64,000 nt of DNA from Malurus cyaneus samueli (taxonomy: Eukaryota > Chordata > Aves > Passeriformes > Maluridae), in the NCBI GenBank assembly GCA_009741485.1, contig CM019217.1:32573165-32637164 (forward strand), in the 5' to 3' direction. The notes beneath the pieces are model-generated. The model had not been told where the DNA came from and ran no database searches. It saw only the letters and a list, made by a program, of their open reading frames with translations. Within the stretch, counting starts at the first letter, position 1. Every line of letters starts with the position of its first letter. The translations under genes and the position numbers were made by a program. Of this stretch, positions 37,301-49,400 are shown one piece after another.

Positions 37301-40300
37301 TCATCCAGATACATGTTATGTAAAAAAAAGTACTGTTCTTCAATCGCTTCAGAGCAATTGCTGGGTAATTTAACCATAAAACAAGCATTCTGATTTTGTC
37401 AGATATACAGGCTAGGAAAGTGAAGACATGTGTTCACATTTCCCAGAACCTTGTGTTCACATGGTTTGGGCACATGTTAAATCTCAGTTACCTGGACAAA
37501 CGCCTTAGCAGGGCAAAGAAAAAAGCCTATTGTGTGCAATAAACAAAACCTTATTTGAGGTTTTATAAAACCTTTTCTTTCAGACCATTGCCGGGTTTTC
37601 ACTGAGGAATGTTTCTCTCAAAGAGGAAGCAGGTGCTTAGAAAGGATTTGTTTTTGCAGTGAAGGGGAATTGCAGGATGCTTGGCCATAGCTCAGTCCCA
37701 CTCTGCCAGGTTCAGAAAGCCCCACTCTCAGCAGAGCTGCTTTGCTGAGCATCCCTGCCAGCCTGCAGGGCCGCTGCAGCCAGCACCCCCTTCCCCTGGC
37801 AGCCCGGGGGGCACACGTGTCCATGCTTGTGGGTACAGGTGCCTGCACACAGGCTGTCCCCACACTGCGAAGGGCAGCAGGCTATCTTTTTGTTTTCTAC
37901 TTGATAAAATGCAGAGATAAAAGAGGAGTGTCTAAGGTGACAGTCAGGGGCCATACACAGTTCCTTGTAAGCTTTAGCCAAAATCCTAAACTTGATGGGG
38001 ATGGGAACAGGGAGGGGAGAAAGGCAATACTAACTGTTTCTCTGTCCTTCTCTTTGGCTGCAGACTTTTCTTTCCAACTTGACTGAAAGTGGCCACTGGG
38101 CTGAAAACCTTTTGGGCAGGATTTACTAATTGCTATGTTATCTGCTTCTTCACAAACCTGTCAGAACTCTTTTTTTTTTTCTTCTTATTCACAGGCTTTT
38201 CAAAGAACTAAACACAGGTAATCAGTTTTAACCAGAGATGTATTTCATCTCACTGCCTCACCAAAACTTTATGTCATAGCAGTTGTGGATGAAATGCTGT
38301 TTCATTACACACGAATTACTCACAGATGTCAGGAGAGTTCCCACTATCCACCCTCACCTTTCCATGGCAGTGGTTTGCATGTGTGCTGAGCCAGAGTGGC
38401 CACGGTGTCTGTGCCCAGACAGATGCTCTGTGTGGCCTTGCGAACAGGCAGTGAGAAGCAGAAGGAGCTGATTCCCAGGCTGTCTGCTGATCAGTGATCC
38501 TTGGGACAAGGCCAGCACAGGGTTGAGGGGCAGGGGTTGTCTCCCTCTTGACACCCCATGTCTGGAATTACTCAATGCAGGGGCTGCCCAGACATGGCAC
38601 GGGACAGAGGTAGCGTGCTTGCCCTCCCTCCCCTCCATCAGCTCTTTGCACACACCTGCTGAAAGGAAGGGAGGAGAGAACAGAAACAGGAACTTCTCTT
38701 TGGAATCATATCATCCCAAAACTGAGAGAAGAAGTGAAAGTTAAATAAAAGGGACTGTTTTTAGAAAAGGCTGTTGAACTTCCTAACCTCCCAGTGAACA
38801 GCTCCCATGTTACAGTCTGAGGCTTGGCTTGATTCAGTTGCAACAGTTTCAAGTCCTTATTTCCCATCACTAATTTGTATTAATTACCAGCTGGTATTAT
38901 ATGAAACATTCCCTTGGTGTCTTCCAATGCAAAGGGAAATCTCAGACTCTCTCTGGAGTGAAAATTAAGCCAAAAAAAGTTTCTGAGTTACTAGGGAAGC
39001 ATTAGATGAAAGTAGGTACAGCTTTCTACACCCACTGTAGTTAGTATGATATACCACGTACTTATCTGCCCAAAAAGAAATAGCACCTTGACTATTTTTC
39101 AGTGTCTCCATGCCTCAAAAAACTCTGGCACAGTAGAAGTGTGGGCCTGATTTTCAGATGAATGGTTCATGCAACTTTCACTTAAGAAGGCTGAGAGCAG
39201 CACAGTGGGAGTTCACTCCCATGTGGACTTTCAAAAGTGGGTGGGTTGTAAAACTGAATGGCAAGTCAGGCAGATTTTCACATCAACTGTAATGCAAATC
39301 TAGCTTGAAATCCTATTAAAGTCCAGGAAGACAACATGTTAGCAGGTACCACTGACCTCACAGGCTGTTGCCAGCTCTGCTCCAGCAGGAACAGGATTTA
39401 AGGTTTCCCCTAGTTTCATCATTACATCTCCCACATGTAGTCAAAACCAATTTTGATCAAAAGAGGAAAACTTGTTTTCAGATTACAAAAGGGAAAAACA
39501 GGATAACCACGAGCATTGTTCTGTAGTGTATATGACTAATCCATAAAAGATACACAGATTTACAATCTGCATTGAAAAATAAATGAAAATTCTGACATGC
39601 TCCCCATAGTTTCCATAAAGTAAAACTTCAGTGCAATCCAGGGGTCAGAAAGCAGTGCCTCCTCTCAGAGAGACTCAAGATGAAGAGTTTCTTGAAACAT
39701 CAGTGAAAAATACTGTACCGGGCACTTGATAAGCTTCCCATCCGCAGGATGATATTCACATCTGTTGCTCTGGGAATAAGAAAATATTTCATGTTTCTTA
39801 GTCAAAACTAGGCTAAGATGGGGCACATTAATAAACTACAAGTAAAACATATTACAGGACTGCAACAATTATCTATCAAAACCAAGTATGTTAAAACATT
39901 AGAAAAATCAGTCTTGCAGGCAAATTTAAATTGAAATGTAAGCACATGAACACAGAGAGACAGGCAGCCAAGCATGACAGGGATGATTGTATCTCTGTGA
40001 GCATGGTGCTGGTGGCAGTTCAACCCCACAATTTTGGGGCAGCACAATTTTGTATCATGGGATTCATCTATTCACCTGCCCTGCTTCATTTGCTCTGTGT
40101 TGCCTAAGGGCCCTGGGACCTTGTTCTTACACAGTTTTTCCTCCATTTAAATTACAGCATAAGCAAAATAGAGTGCTGATTTGTTTTCATCAGGTCTAGG
40201 TATTATTACCCCGGAACTCTTTCGCTTTAGTTGGTATAGACACTAAAGTATGTCCATCCAAATCCCCTAAATTCTATACAAGGTCAGCTACAGAATCTTT

Positions 40301-43300
40301 ATACAAGGACTAAAATAATTTCAATGTCCCCTTCATTTATGTGGCCCATCATGAAAAAAGAAACTGAACAACTGAGCAGAGCTTTAAAGTTACCTTCTAC
40401 CAAAAGAGGTATCAAGGCATAGTATGTAATTGCCAAGCTGCCTATTAAAAAATTTATTTGTTAAGCTAAAGGACTTTAAATTACTTCCACCAAACTTTCT
40501 TACATTCCACCAAATCACTTCAGCACATCCTCAGTCTAATTCTGATGTGCTGAGCATTAAATGCCTACATTTGTGCTTGGTAGTATACTGGCTTGACAGA
40601 ACAACCACCACTGTGGAAAGGGGGCTGGTACTGATGGCCCTGGTGTTACTGAGAGAGAGCTGTGGGACTCAGAGGTAGCTGGCTCAGACACTGCTCTTTC
40701 CTGGACATGGTCAAATTTCTAATTACTTAATAGATATTTTATTTTTTACATACACTGTAAAAGGTTCCGGTATGACTTGCTCTAAAAGTCCTGAGTACCC
40801 CCCTATTGAAATTTGTATTGAAATAAGAAGTGGATTTAATCCAAACAATACTAAACAAACTCCTTAGCAATATTTGAATTATACAGAGTATGTAGTAAAT
40901 GCGGGAGGGGAAAATACAGGATTTGCTGTGTAATATAACCCTCGAAATGTCATAAATAGAAGGACTAATTGATCTTATTGAAGACTAGATTATTTCCAGG
41001 ACCATAACTGTAAATGCACTTGCTCATATCTGATATCTGGATGTTTCTATCCAACTGTACCAGTGGTCCATCCGCAATCTAAACTTGCATGGTGAGGCAA
41101 ACAATACCAGTACAGGGCTGCCTCAGTACTGGTCCAGTCCCAAGCACAGCCACCTCAGAGGGGAAGTGTGCAGAGGTACCCAGAGGGTGGCTGGGGGGTC
41201 CAAGCACCTGGTGAAGAGTTGTCAAACCCTTTCTGTAACAAAAGAGGCAGTGGTGGGGAAACATCATGCAGGAAGGGGAAATCTAACTTTGGAAACTGAT
41301 GTTATATATGATTACAACTGCTTGCCTTTGGTGGCAGGTGTTACCTGAAGCATTAAAAAATACCCAAAACCAACAACAAGGTTGTACTGTGGCTCTCCAC
41401 CCTCCATCAAAGATTCCTTCTTCTCATGAAGAAAATGAGTCATGCCTTGAACTTGGAGTCATGCTTCATTTTGCAGAGAGTAAGGCTGATAGCCCTTGCA
41501 GAGCATGGCTGGCTGAGCATAGCTAGGATTGATCAGAGCGCCACAGGGAGCTGTGTCTCAGTGTCACCACAGGGCTTTGGCACAGCAGAGCATATGGCAG
41601 AAAAAAACCCCAAAATTCTCCATCCAGCTATAGAAGTAATAAGTTGAGGCTGGACAAGAATATCTTGCAATTTTTCTTTCTTCCCTTTCTGGCACGGAAC
41701 AGCTTCCTTTCCCATGAAGTCCTACCTTCTTTCACCCCATCTTCTTAAAGAAAAACTAAAACAAACATACAAGCAAACTCACTCACCCCCAGAAGCAAAA
41801 AGTACCACCAGCAACACAAAATAACCAAACAAGTAAATCCTAAACATAAACAAATAGAATGGGGAGATATTGATGCAACACAGATGAAAGACACTAGGTT
41901 TAGCTGCCATTGCTTAGGAAAGCTTGCCAGCCAAAATACAGCTCTGTGTGCTGTTAGAGCTCTTCACCTCATAGCATCACACCTTGAAGGCATCAGACTC
42001 TTTTGCCTCCTGTAGCTGAAGTTACCCTGGAAGAAGGATGGCTCCTGGTGGAAACATGCTCTGCAAGCCAACAAGGGCACCAAGTTAAACCTTTCAGCTA
42101 CAGCCCCACTCCCTAAGCAAAGGCCGGGGGAGAGGGGAGGACTGCACCTGGCTGCTCACTGTAATTTCTCCGTAACCTAGTCTTTCTCTGCAACAAATGC
42201 TACCAACATCAGAGGAATGTCCACGGCAATCTGTTCCCCACATCTTTCTGTGTCTTTCTAGTGGTCTCCACATCACCACAAGATCTTGCCATACCCCTTC
42301 TTTAGTTTTTCAAGCATGCTGCCATGTTGATTTTTTATAAATTTATAAAGCAGCTATATAATCTCTTGATTTTAAAAAGCAGTTACATTCCTCTAGTATT
42401 CGTGGGAAGATAGACACCAAATCTCTTTTTTTTTTCTGATGTCCAGACCCAACTTATGGTTGGTTAGATGACATGCCCAGTTGTTTGACCTAAATGGCTC
42501 TGTTACCCAAATATTTACTCCTGGTTGTAGTTACCAACAGCAGTAGCATCTAATTCCTACCTAAGGAGCCAGAAACACCAGCCGTCCTCCCAGCTCCAGT
42601 TCTGCCTGCTGACTGAGGAATAACCTCTTCCCCTCACACAGGGATTTATTTAAGCCTGTAAATAAACTGCTTTGAGGTTGGAGTTTCATGTCGTTTTTAG
42701 GTCAGACTGAAAAATGCTTCTAGTAGCAATAAAAAGCTTCCCCACCCTTCTTTCATTTCAGCTAAGTTTAAAAGAGACCTCATCCAAGTTGTTCACGTAA
42801 AAAACCTCTCAATCCCTCTCTCAAGTGGTTTGATGGGGTTTTTACATCTCTATCTGATCTGCAGGGATTTTTCCCAGGCACATACATAGCACCTGCTGTC
42901 CCTGGGGCAGGTAAGCAGAGTTGCTTCTTGACTGTTAGGGTTCGCTTCAGCTCCTTTCTTAGAAAGTACAAGCCATGCAGAAAACCTTGCTGAAAAGTCA
43001 CTGCATGCCTTAGAAAGTGAAAATCTGCTCCTGGGCAGGGCCTGAAAGTCTGACTGTTAGCACTGCACAGTGACAGCTCAGAGGCGATGGAGCTAACTGC
43101 AGCCCTGCGGAGGCAGTGTGTGGATACAGGGGAGGGAGAACATCCCAATCCCACCCCTCTGGCCTCCTGTGGCTTCACTGTAAGCAGTTAGTCAACAACC
43201 ATCATGCAGCTTAATCTCGTGTTATACAGCAGAGATACAGAAAATAGGTTTCTTGGTGCCAGCCCAAGCTTCCCATCCCCTGAGATGTGTGTCTGAGTTT

Positions 43301-45307
43301 GGCTGTGATGGACATGGAGGCAAGAGCTTTGCTCAGCAGTACATGAACTGAGCAATTTTTTCGAACTAGTTTCTGCAGATATTTTGAAGGGTGCCAATGA
43401 GGTGCTGCCATGGATTCGTTTCACCTGTATTCTGGAATCGAAATTTTTTTCTAACAAAAGGGTACAGGGGAAAGAAACACTTGCACTACTGAAAGCTCTT
43501 TGACAAGGTGGATTTAGTTGCAAAGCAGGTTTGCCATAGTATGGATCAGAGTATACAGAAATGAATCACGTGGCAGTGGAGACAGCCCGAGCAGCAAAAA
43601 CTCGTCTCCAACACTCCTCAGATGAGGTGTAAGGAAGAAGGCTGCCCTAAGGTGAGGGCATTTCCATACACCCCCTCCACCAAAATATTTTTACCATTTC
43701 TAAGTTTTCATGCTGTGCTGCTCACCTTTTGCAGAAACCAAGTTAGTGTCCCATAGTACAAGGACACCTTACTGTGTCTTGGGAGGCTGAGAGTGTTAAG
43801 ATCATTCTTGTAATGCATGTCCCCATGGGAAGCTTATCATCAAGTCTTCTGTTTCCCATGAGAGTGTGAGATTACCCCATGACCCACAGGAACACACCAA
43901 AGGCAGTATACAGTTTGGAACAACTGGAATTTGCTTTAGATGTTGACTTGAATCAAATGGTTTAATGGGAACAACTCACAGACACCGCCTGTTCTCCCCA
44001 CCTTCCATATAACACAAAGACTTACAGATGGTTTATGAGATGTTACGGTCTGTGCCCTGACAGCTGCAAGATGTTCAGGTTGTTTACAGAGATGAGAAGA
44101 GAACAAATTCAGCCCTGGCCCCTTCCCCACCTACATGTGAAGCTATATATGGAACAAGGCATCTAATGTTTTCACTGAACCTCACTTCCACTTGCAGAGC
44201 TGAAGACAGGACCAAATGAGCAGAATACTGCAGGATGTGAATACAAACACCAATGTTCACTTGAGGCTTCTTTCAACACCCCGCTCTGCAATACAGCTTT
44301 AATCTTTTCACTGTTATTCTGATTGATACTTCTTTCTAATATGATCCTACTGGGGAGAAAAGGCACTTCCTGAGGGGATCTACAGCTGTGCATCCGGAAC
44401 AGACACTCTAAAGTATTTGCAACCTCAACATGACAGGAAAAAACTTTGCTCCGCCAACACCAGCCCTTCTCAGGCTTGTCATCACTTGGCAATTTTTGGT
44501 GTTCAGACACGCTACTGACAGAAATTGTGTGAGCTGCTTAAACAGGAGAATCTATGCTCTGGATAATGCCAATGAATCATCATCAAACTTTTCTGGGAAA
44601 AGGTTTCCACCAAGATTAGCTAACAGAGCTGTAAACTCAGCTGAAAAAAATGTCCCATTTAAAGCAGCAGAGGGGAAAAGTCTTGGCTAAGTGAGGGAAA
44701 GGCTAAATAATTGACATCACTATCTGAGGGAAGGGATAACTATCCTGTGCACTTTCATTTGCTGTTTAATTAATTAGACACAGCAAAAAATAGCATTTAC
44801 AGAGAATTGTGCCTGATCCTGTAACAGCTCTGAAACCCAAGACTACCAGAAAAGCAAAATCTGGAGCTTCTGCTCAGTATGTGTTGAAAGGACTGCTCAA
44901 AGTTGCCGTGCCTGATGGGTCAGCCTTTCCCTGCTGCAAGGTGTGCCAAAAGCTGACACTGTATGGTGAAGGCTGGTATGGTTGAGGAGCTGAGAAGATG
45001 GCCCAGCTGACTGAAGTATGAGCAGTGATGTCTGAAGGCTTGTGTTTCATCCTCCCAGAAAAGGTGCTTCAGGGATCAGGAGCCTTGCTGTTTTGCTCTG
45101 AAGCAGGTTGCTCATGACACAGTGGGACTTATGACTAGGCAGAAAGCCTGGGGTGAATTGTCTCTCCTGATTAAAGGAAAAAGTAATTTTCACAACTTCC
45201 AAGATATAATGGTGAATGGTAAGGTCAGCTAGATTGACTTTTGTGAATATTATGTTAATGACATCTGGTAAGAGCAAATTGTGATTGAAGGCGCAACCAG
45301 AAAGTAG
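34371..45307. other. intergenic, no gene recognised
   Basis: About 11 kb with no open frame that I can identify and no mobile element that I can name. There is an A-tract near 36663-36673, an A/C-rich stretch at about 41750-41865 and short T-tracts (38171-38180, 42427-42436). The 110-132 codon frames at 42780-43178, 43188-43523 and 44172-44510 (minus strand) have no motif or context supporting a gene. Confidence 0.7.
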
Positions 45308-45312
45308 CTTGC
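45308..45312. repeat. target-site duplication CTTGC, left copy
   Basis: Identical to 46419-46423. It abuts the TG end of the 1.1-kb LTR. Confidence 0.83.
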
Positions 45313-45986
45313 TGTCACGCTCCAACCATGCAGAACTGCAAGGAGTTCTTTTAAAATGGATGGTCGAGAACGAAATAAAGTCAAACGAGACAAACTTTGT
45401 ATCCGAGAACTGTTTCTTGGCAACTTAAAAAATAAGGAGACAGAATTGCCACTAAAGGAGGCTGGAAAAGAGAGCAAAAGAGAGGAAAATGGACAAGAAT
45501 TGGGGAGAGAGAGAAAGGAGACAAAGGGAGAGAGTGGGCATTACCACCAGTGGGACCGGGAGGTGCAGCCAACGTCCAAGTGATGGAGGTGAGCACTGCT
45601 GCCGCAGGGAGAGCGGCTCGGGGACAGGAGCGGCTCCCGTGGTGATGAGCTGCTGGACACACGGTGAGTGGACACTAGGACAGGACAGGGACCCTGGGTG
45701 GAGTCGAAGCGAGGATCTCAGCGGTGTGCGAGGTCGGAGGCAGGCAGGTGGCTCAGGGAGGACAGCGGAGGCTGGGGCAGCGAAGGAGCGGGACAAGGCA
45801 GACGCTGCACTCGAGGCTTGCATGGCAGCCGGCGTCTTGCCAAGCGCCCAGGAGGGAAGGCAGATCTGTGAGGGTAAGCAAGAGCTAGCAAGGGCAAAAT
45901 CCAGGCGGGCTGGAGCCGGGACAAAAAGGACCCCTCAGCAGCAAGCCCACCAGCAGTGAGCAACAACGAACAAAAACCCCCCCCAA

Positions 45987-46110
45987 TTCCAGCTCAGCAA
46001 AGCCCAGCTCCCCCAAAGCCCAGCTCATCAAAACTCAGCTCCCCCAAAGCCCAGCTCATCAAAACTCAGCTCCCCACAAAGTCCGGCTCTCCAAAACTCA
46101 GCTCCAAAGG
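45987..46110. repeat. minisatellite inside the 1.1-kb LTR
   Basis: About four imperfect copies of a 30-31-bp unit, each built of two related half-units (AAAGCCCAGCTC and AAAACTCAGCTCCCC types). The array begins where minus-strand transcription from the LTR TATA box should start, so it would lie in the 5' leader (R) of any LTR transcript. Confidence 0.9.
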
Positions 46111-46123
46111 CTCATGGCGTGGT

Positions 46124-46230
46124 TGATTTTTATAGCCCCTGGCTCCTCCCAAAGTCTGCCTGCTGACCAGGAGACCATTGGTCCAATCAAACCTTCTTCC
46201 ATTGGTGGAGCCCTTCCACCATCCAATTGG
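46124..46230 (-). promoter_or_regulatory. LTR core promoter: TATA box plus CCAAT boxes
   Basis: On the minus strand, CTATAAAAA lies at about 46127-46135 with CCAAT at 46181-46177, 46205-46201 and 46230-46226, that is 40-95 bp upstream. This is a classical pol II promoter layout. It would drive transcription toward IRF2, antisense to it. Confidence 0.65.
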
Positions 46231-46418
46231 AGAGATGTCTCTGGGGAGAGCAGTGTCTCCAGGTGCCCATCTGAGGTGTTGCCAGGCTAAATCCCCCCAG
46301 GGATAAGGTTTCACTCATCTCCTGTTTGCCTCCTGCAGGCTGCACGTGTGCACCCCTTCCCCCACATGCCTCTGACAGGCAGTGTTGAGGCAAACCAAGA
46401 TTAGAATGGCTCCTCACA

Positions 46419-46423
46419 CTTGC
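46419..46423. repeat. target-site duplication CTTGC, right copy
   Basis: Partner of 45308-45312. It follows the terminal CA of the LTR. Confidence 0.83.
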
Positions 46424-49400
46424 TCAGGATTTGTGAGGGGCACAGTTTCTCTTGGGCCTCTGAAAACAAAATAAAGATCCAGTGTAACAAACCAGGATCT
46501 CAGCTGACTCCAGAACAACTGAAAGGTTCACATGGAACATAGGGGTCAGAGATAGATTTCAGTGCACTTTATGGCTGAAGCCATGAAGAAATGTTACAAT
46601 TAAGAGTGCGCAGAGCACAATGCCACCATCCAAGTAAGGGATCACACTGCAGAGATCAGAAATTGAATACAGGAAATGAGCTGAGGTCTAAAGTTTTGCC
46701 TTCCTGGATTCTTAACTCAAAAGCAGTGCAAGTCCGGGATTTTGGGAAAAGAAGGGGCGAGGAAGGGAGGGGAGGGGTCAGAGGAGGGGAAGGGAAGGAG
46801 CAGGAGGAGCTTAGGGGAGGGGAGGTTACGGAAGGAGAGGGAAGGGAAAGATTTAAAATCTAACCCATGGAAATGCCATGTACTTGTTGAAGTTAAAAGC
46901 CTGAGAAGAAAGGTGCAGTCACTAGAGGCACACAGATCAATGCATTAATCTTTACATTATTTGACTGGGGAGGCCCAAAACTTCAGATGCATAAAGCTGC
47001 TGTTTCTGTGTCATAGTGGATATTGCTATGAACCATGAACACTTCGTTCACTTTGACACTGAGCAGATGGCAAGAAACTGGAAGAGATTCAAACAACTGT
47101 TGACATGATTTAAGAGACACTGGAAGAACTGGCTTGAGAAGCAAGCAAGCAAATGTAAAATGGGATGAGAAATGTTCTAGAGCTCTTTAGAGAGTATAAA
47201 ACCACCGAGAGAGGAACTATTTAGTTTTATGGAACAGAATATAAACAAAATGAATATACCATGAGTAACCAAGAGCTCTGCAAAATTAACACTCGCCGGT
47301 CTCACTGCACTGATTTAGTCCTTTCTCTCGCATCTCAGCTACAACAGGGGCAGCAGCAAGACCAGCAGTGCAGCCTCCCCTCCACTGGCAGCCCACTGCA
47401 TGGTGGATTTAAATTCTCACTTCTTCCAGGCTAGAAGTGCACACCAGACTTGAGTGAGCTTGGGTGGCCAGTGCAGATCTGCTGTCATTGATCCTGCCCT
47501 AATATCCAGCAGTGCAGGGATGAAGAGGAAACAGCAGTTGGCAATTTCCACAGCTATCGCAGCGGGAGCTTGTTGTCACTATGAACAGCCCCCAGCAGGA
47601 GCTTTTCTGTAGGAATATGCCATAAATCTTTATGGAGGTGAGGTAACAAAAGCAAACACCTTGATCAGGTGGGTGCCCCACAGCAGAGCCCCTCTTTTCA
47701 ATAGTACCAGCTCCAGTCTGTACTGTACATGATTTCACTTGCTCCTTACAGCTGCCTGGCCAGCAGCTGCTGGGCACTGCTTTCCTCTTCGGCTGCATTA
47801 ACTGTGGGGCATCGACAGACCAGTGAGCCCCAACAATTTCAGATGATTCTCTTCCCCTCCTTCGCAAGCCCTGTGCACTGGAGGAGAGAGGGCCAACAGA
47901 AGGGGTTGGCTGTCTCTTCAGAGAAGCCCAGTCCTTGAATTCCTGGGTGCTGGCTTTTGCTTTATCCCCTTCATGACTTGCACATGCACAGAGAGCTGGC
48001 AGTGTGTCGACTTTGCAGCTCCACCCCTTCTCCTTCTAGCACTCATCCCTATTTCTAAAGCAGGCACAAAGTTGCAGATGCCCATACTGAGCCCATGAAA
48101 TATATTTCAGCCCATTCACATCAGAGCTTTTCTGTGAGGCATGGCTTGCTCCTGGCTGCTGGCCCTCTGTGGGATGCTCATGTCTGCAAGTGACCAGAGG
48201 GATGCTGTGCCCCCCATTGGGATGCTGATGCACTTATGCACCAGTGCACTCGTGCATCTGCACACCCATGCTCCCATCTACATGTGCATTGTGAGTCCCT
48301 GTGCCCAGGAAGCTGCAGCAGCTCCTGCCAGCACTGCAGCAGAGTTGTTTGCTGCCTCCACTTTAGTGGCCATGGCAACTGTTGTTGTGTAATGAAGTGT
48401 TGCCAGGATCCAGGCCAGGAGCAGAGCTTTGTAAAGGAAATGAAAAATTAAAAAATCAAACCATGGAAAGGCATGACGTCAAGCCAATGAAATTCAAGTT
48501 CCCTTCTGCCTGGCGTCACACACACTTTTCCACACTGGCACCTGCAATCCAGCCTTGCATGGCTAACCCAAGGACCAGCAGCTGAAGAGTCACTGCTCAA
48601 ACCAGCGCATGTGGTTGGTTGTGCTGCTGTCTTCTTTCTCCACACAGTAATCAAGAACAACTTGTATGCACTACTCATTTAGTTGTTCTTTAAGGAACTG
48701 GTCCAGACAATGAAATACATCCCACTGAGCAGCTAAGCCAATGGAACAGGCCACCTACTGCAGGATATCAGACTTTGTTCTTTTTCTGACCCAGAATTGT
48801 TTGCATTTGCTTTGCTGAAAATCCCTTCACTGAAAGAAGAGGTGTTTTTAAAAGTGTCAGAGCTTGAAGGCATGGTTTGTCTCCATGAAGGGCAAATTCA
48901 CCAAGCAAGCAGGAGGCCTGGGTGCTGGCATGCCTGAGCCCTTTCACATGCTAATTCACATGCCAGCCAATTCACATGCAGCAACCTCCTCCCTGCCATG
49001 GTGAGCCCTTGCCAAGCCAGGGGTGTCCCAAACAAGCATACTGGAAATACAGTGCACCCTACAGAGCTGCAGCTCAGGTGGATTTTGCCTGGGCGATTTC
49101 TGAATGCCTCTCATTGCATTACAAGACACAAGGAAAGACAGGCACTGGACAGGGAAACTCACCTGTATTATTTTAAAAAAACAGAGGGTGGAAAAGCAGA
49201 GGTGAAGGAGCATGTGTTAACTGCCAGCCTTTAGTCGCTGGATACCACAAGAGCCTCTCACCTCTGCAGCCTGGAACCCTCACCAGGCTGGTCTGCCAGT
49301 GTGAATTTGGGAGAATAAGAGGGAAATGGGGAAGGAAGGCTGTTTTGTAAACAAGGGAAGGGGAAATTGCTTCTGTCCCCAGACAGAGTGGAAATATGAG

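Larger units (their letters stand above)
45313..46418 (-). mobile_element. solo LTR of an endogenous retrovirus, 1106 bp
   Basis: Plus-strand ends are TGTCACGCTCC (45313) and GCTCCTCACA (46418); on the minus strand it reads TGTGAGGAGCC...GCGTGACA, so both ends are TG...CA. A perfect 5-bp target-site duplication, CTTGC, flanks it at 45308-45312 and 46419-46423. Orientation is set by a minus-strand TATA box (GGCTATAAAAATCA, about 46124-46137) preceded by several CCAAT boxes (46177-46181, 46201-46205, 46226-46230). The region downstream of TATA contains a GC-rich tandem array and a long pyrimidine-rich stretch. No clear AATAAA is present on the minus strand. The 1.1-kb length and duplication fit ERVK- or ERVL-like LTRs; I do not assign a family. 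Frames of 123-156 codons inside it are not viral genes. Confidence 0.88.

Noticed and set aside
45452..45966. Open frames of 82-156 codons on both strands.
   Set aside because: They lie wholly within the TSD-bounded LTR, overlap on opposite strands and are of low complexity. They arise from GC- and purine-rich composition.
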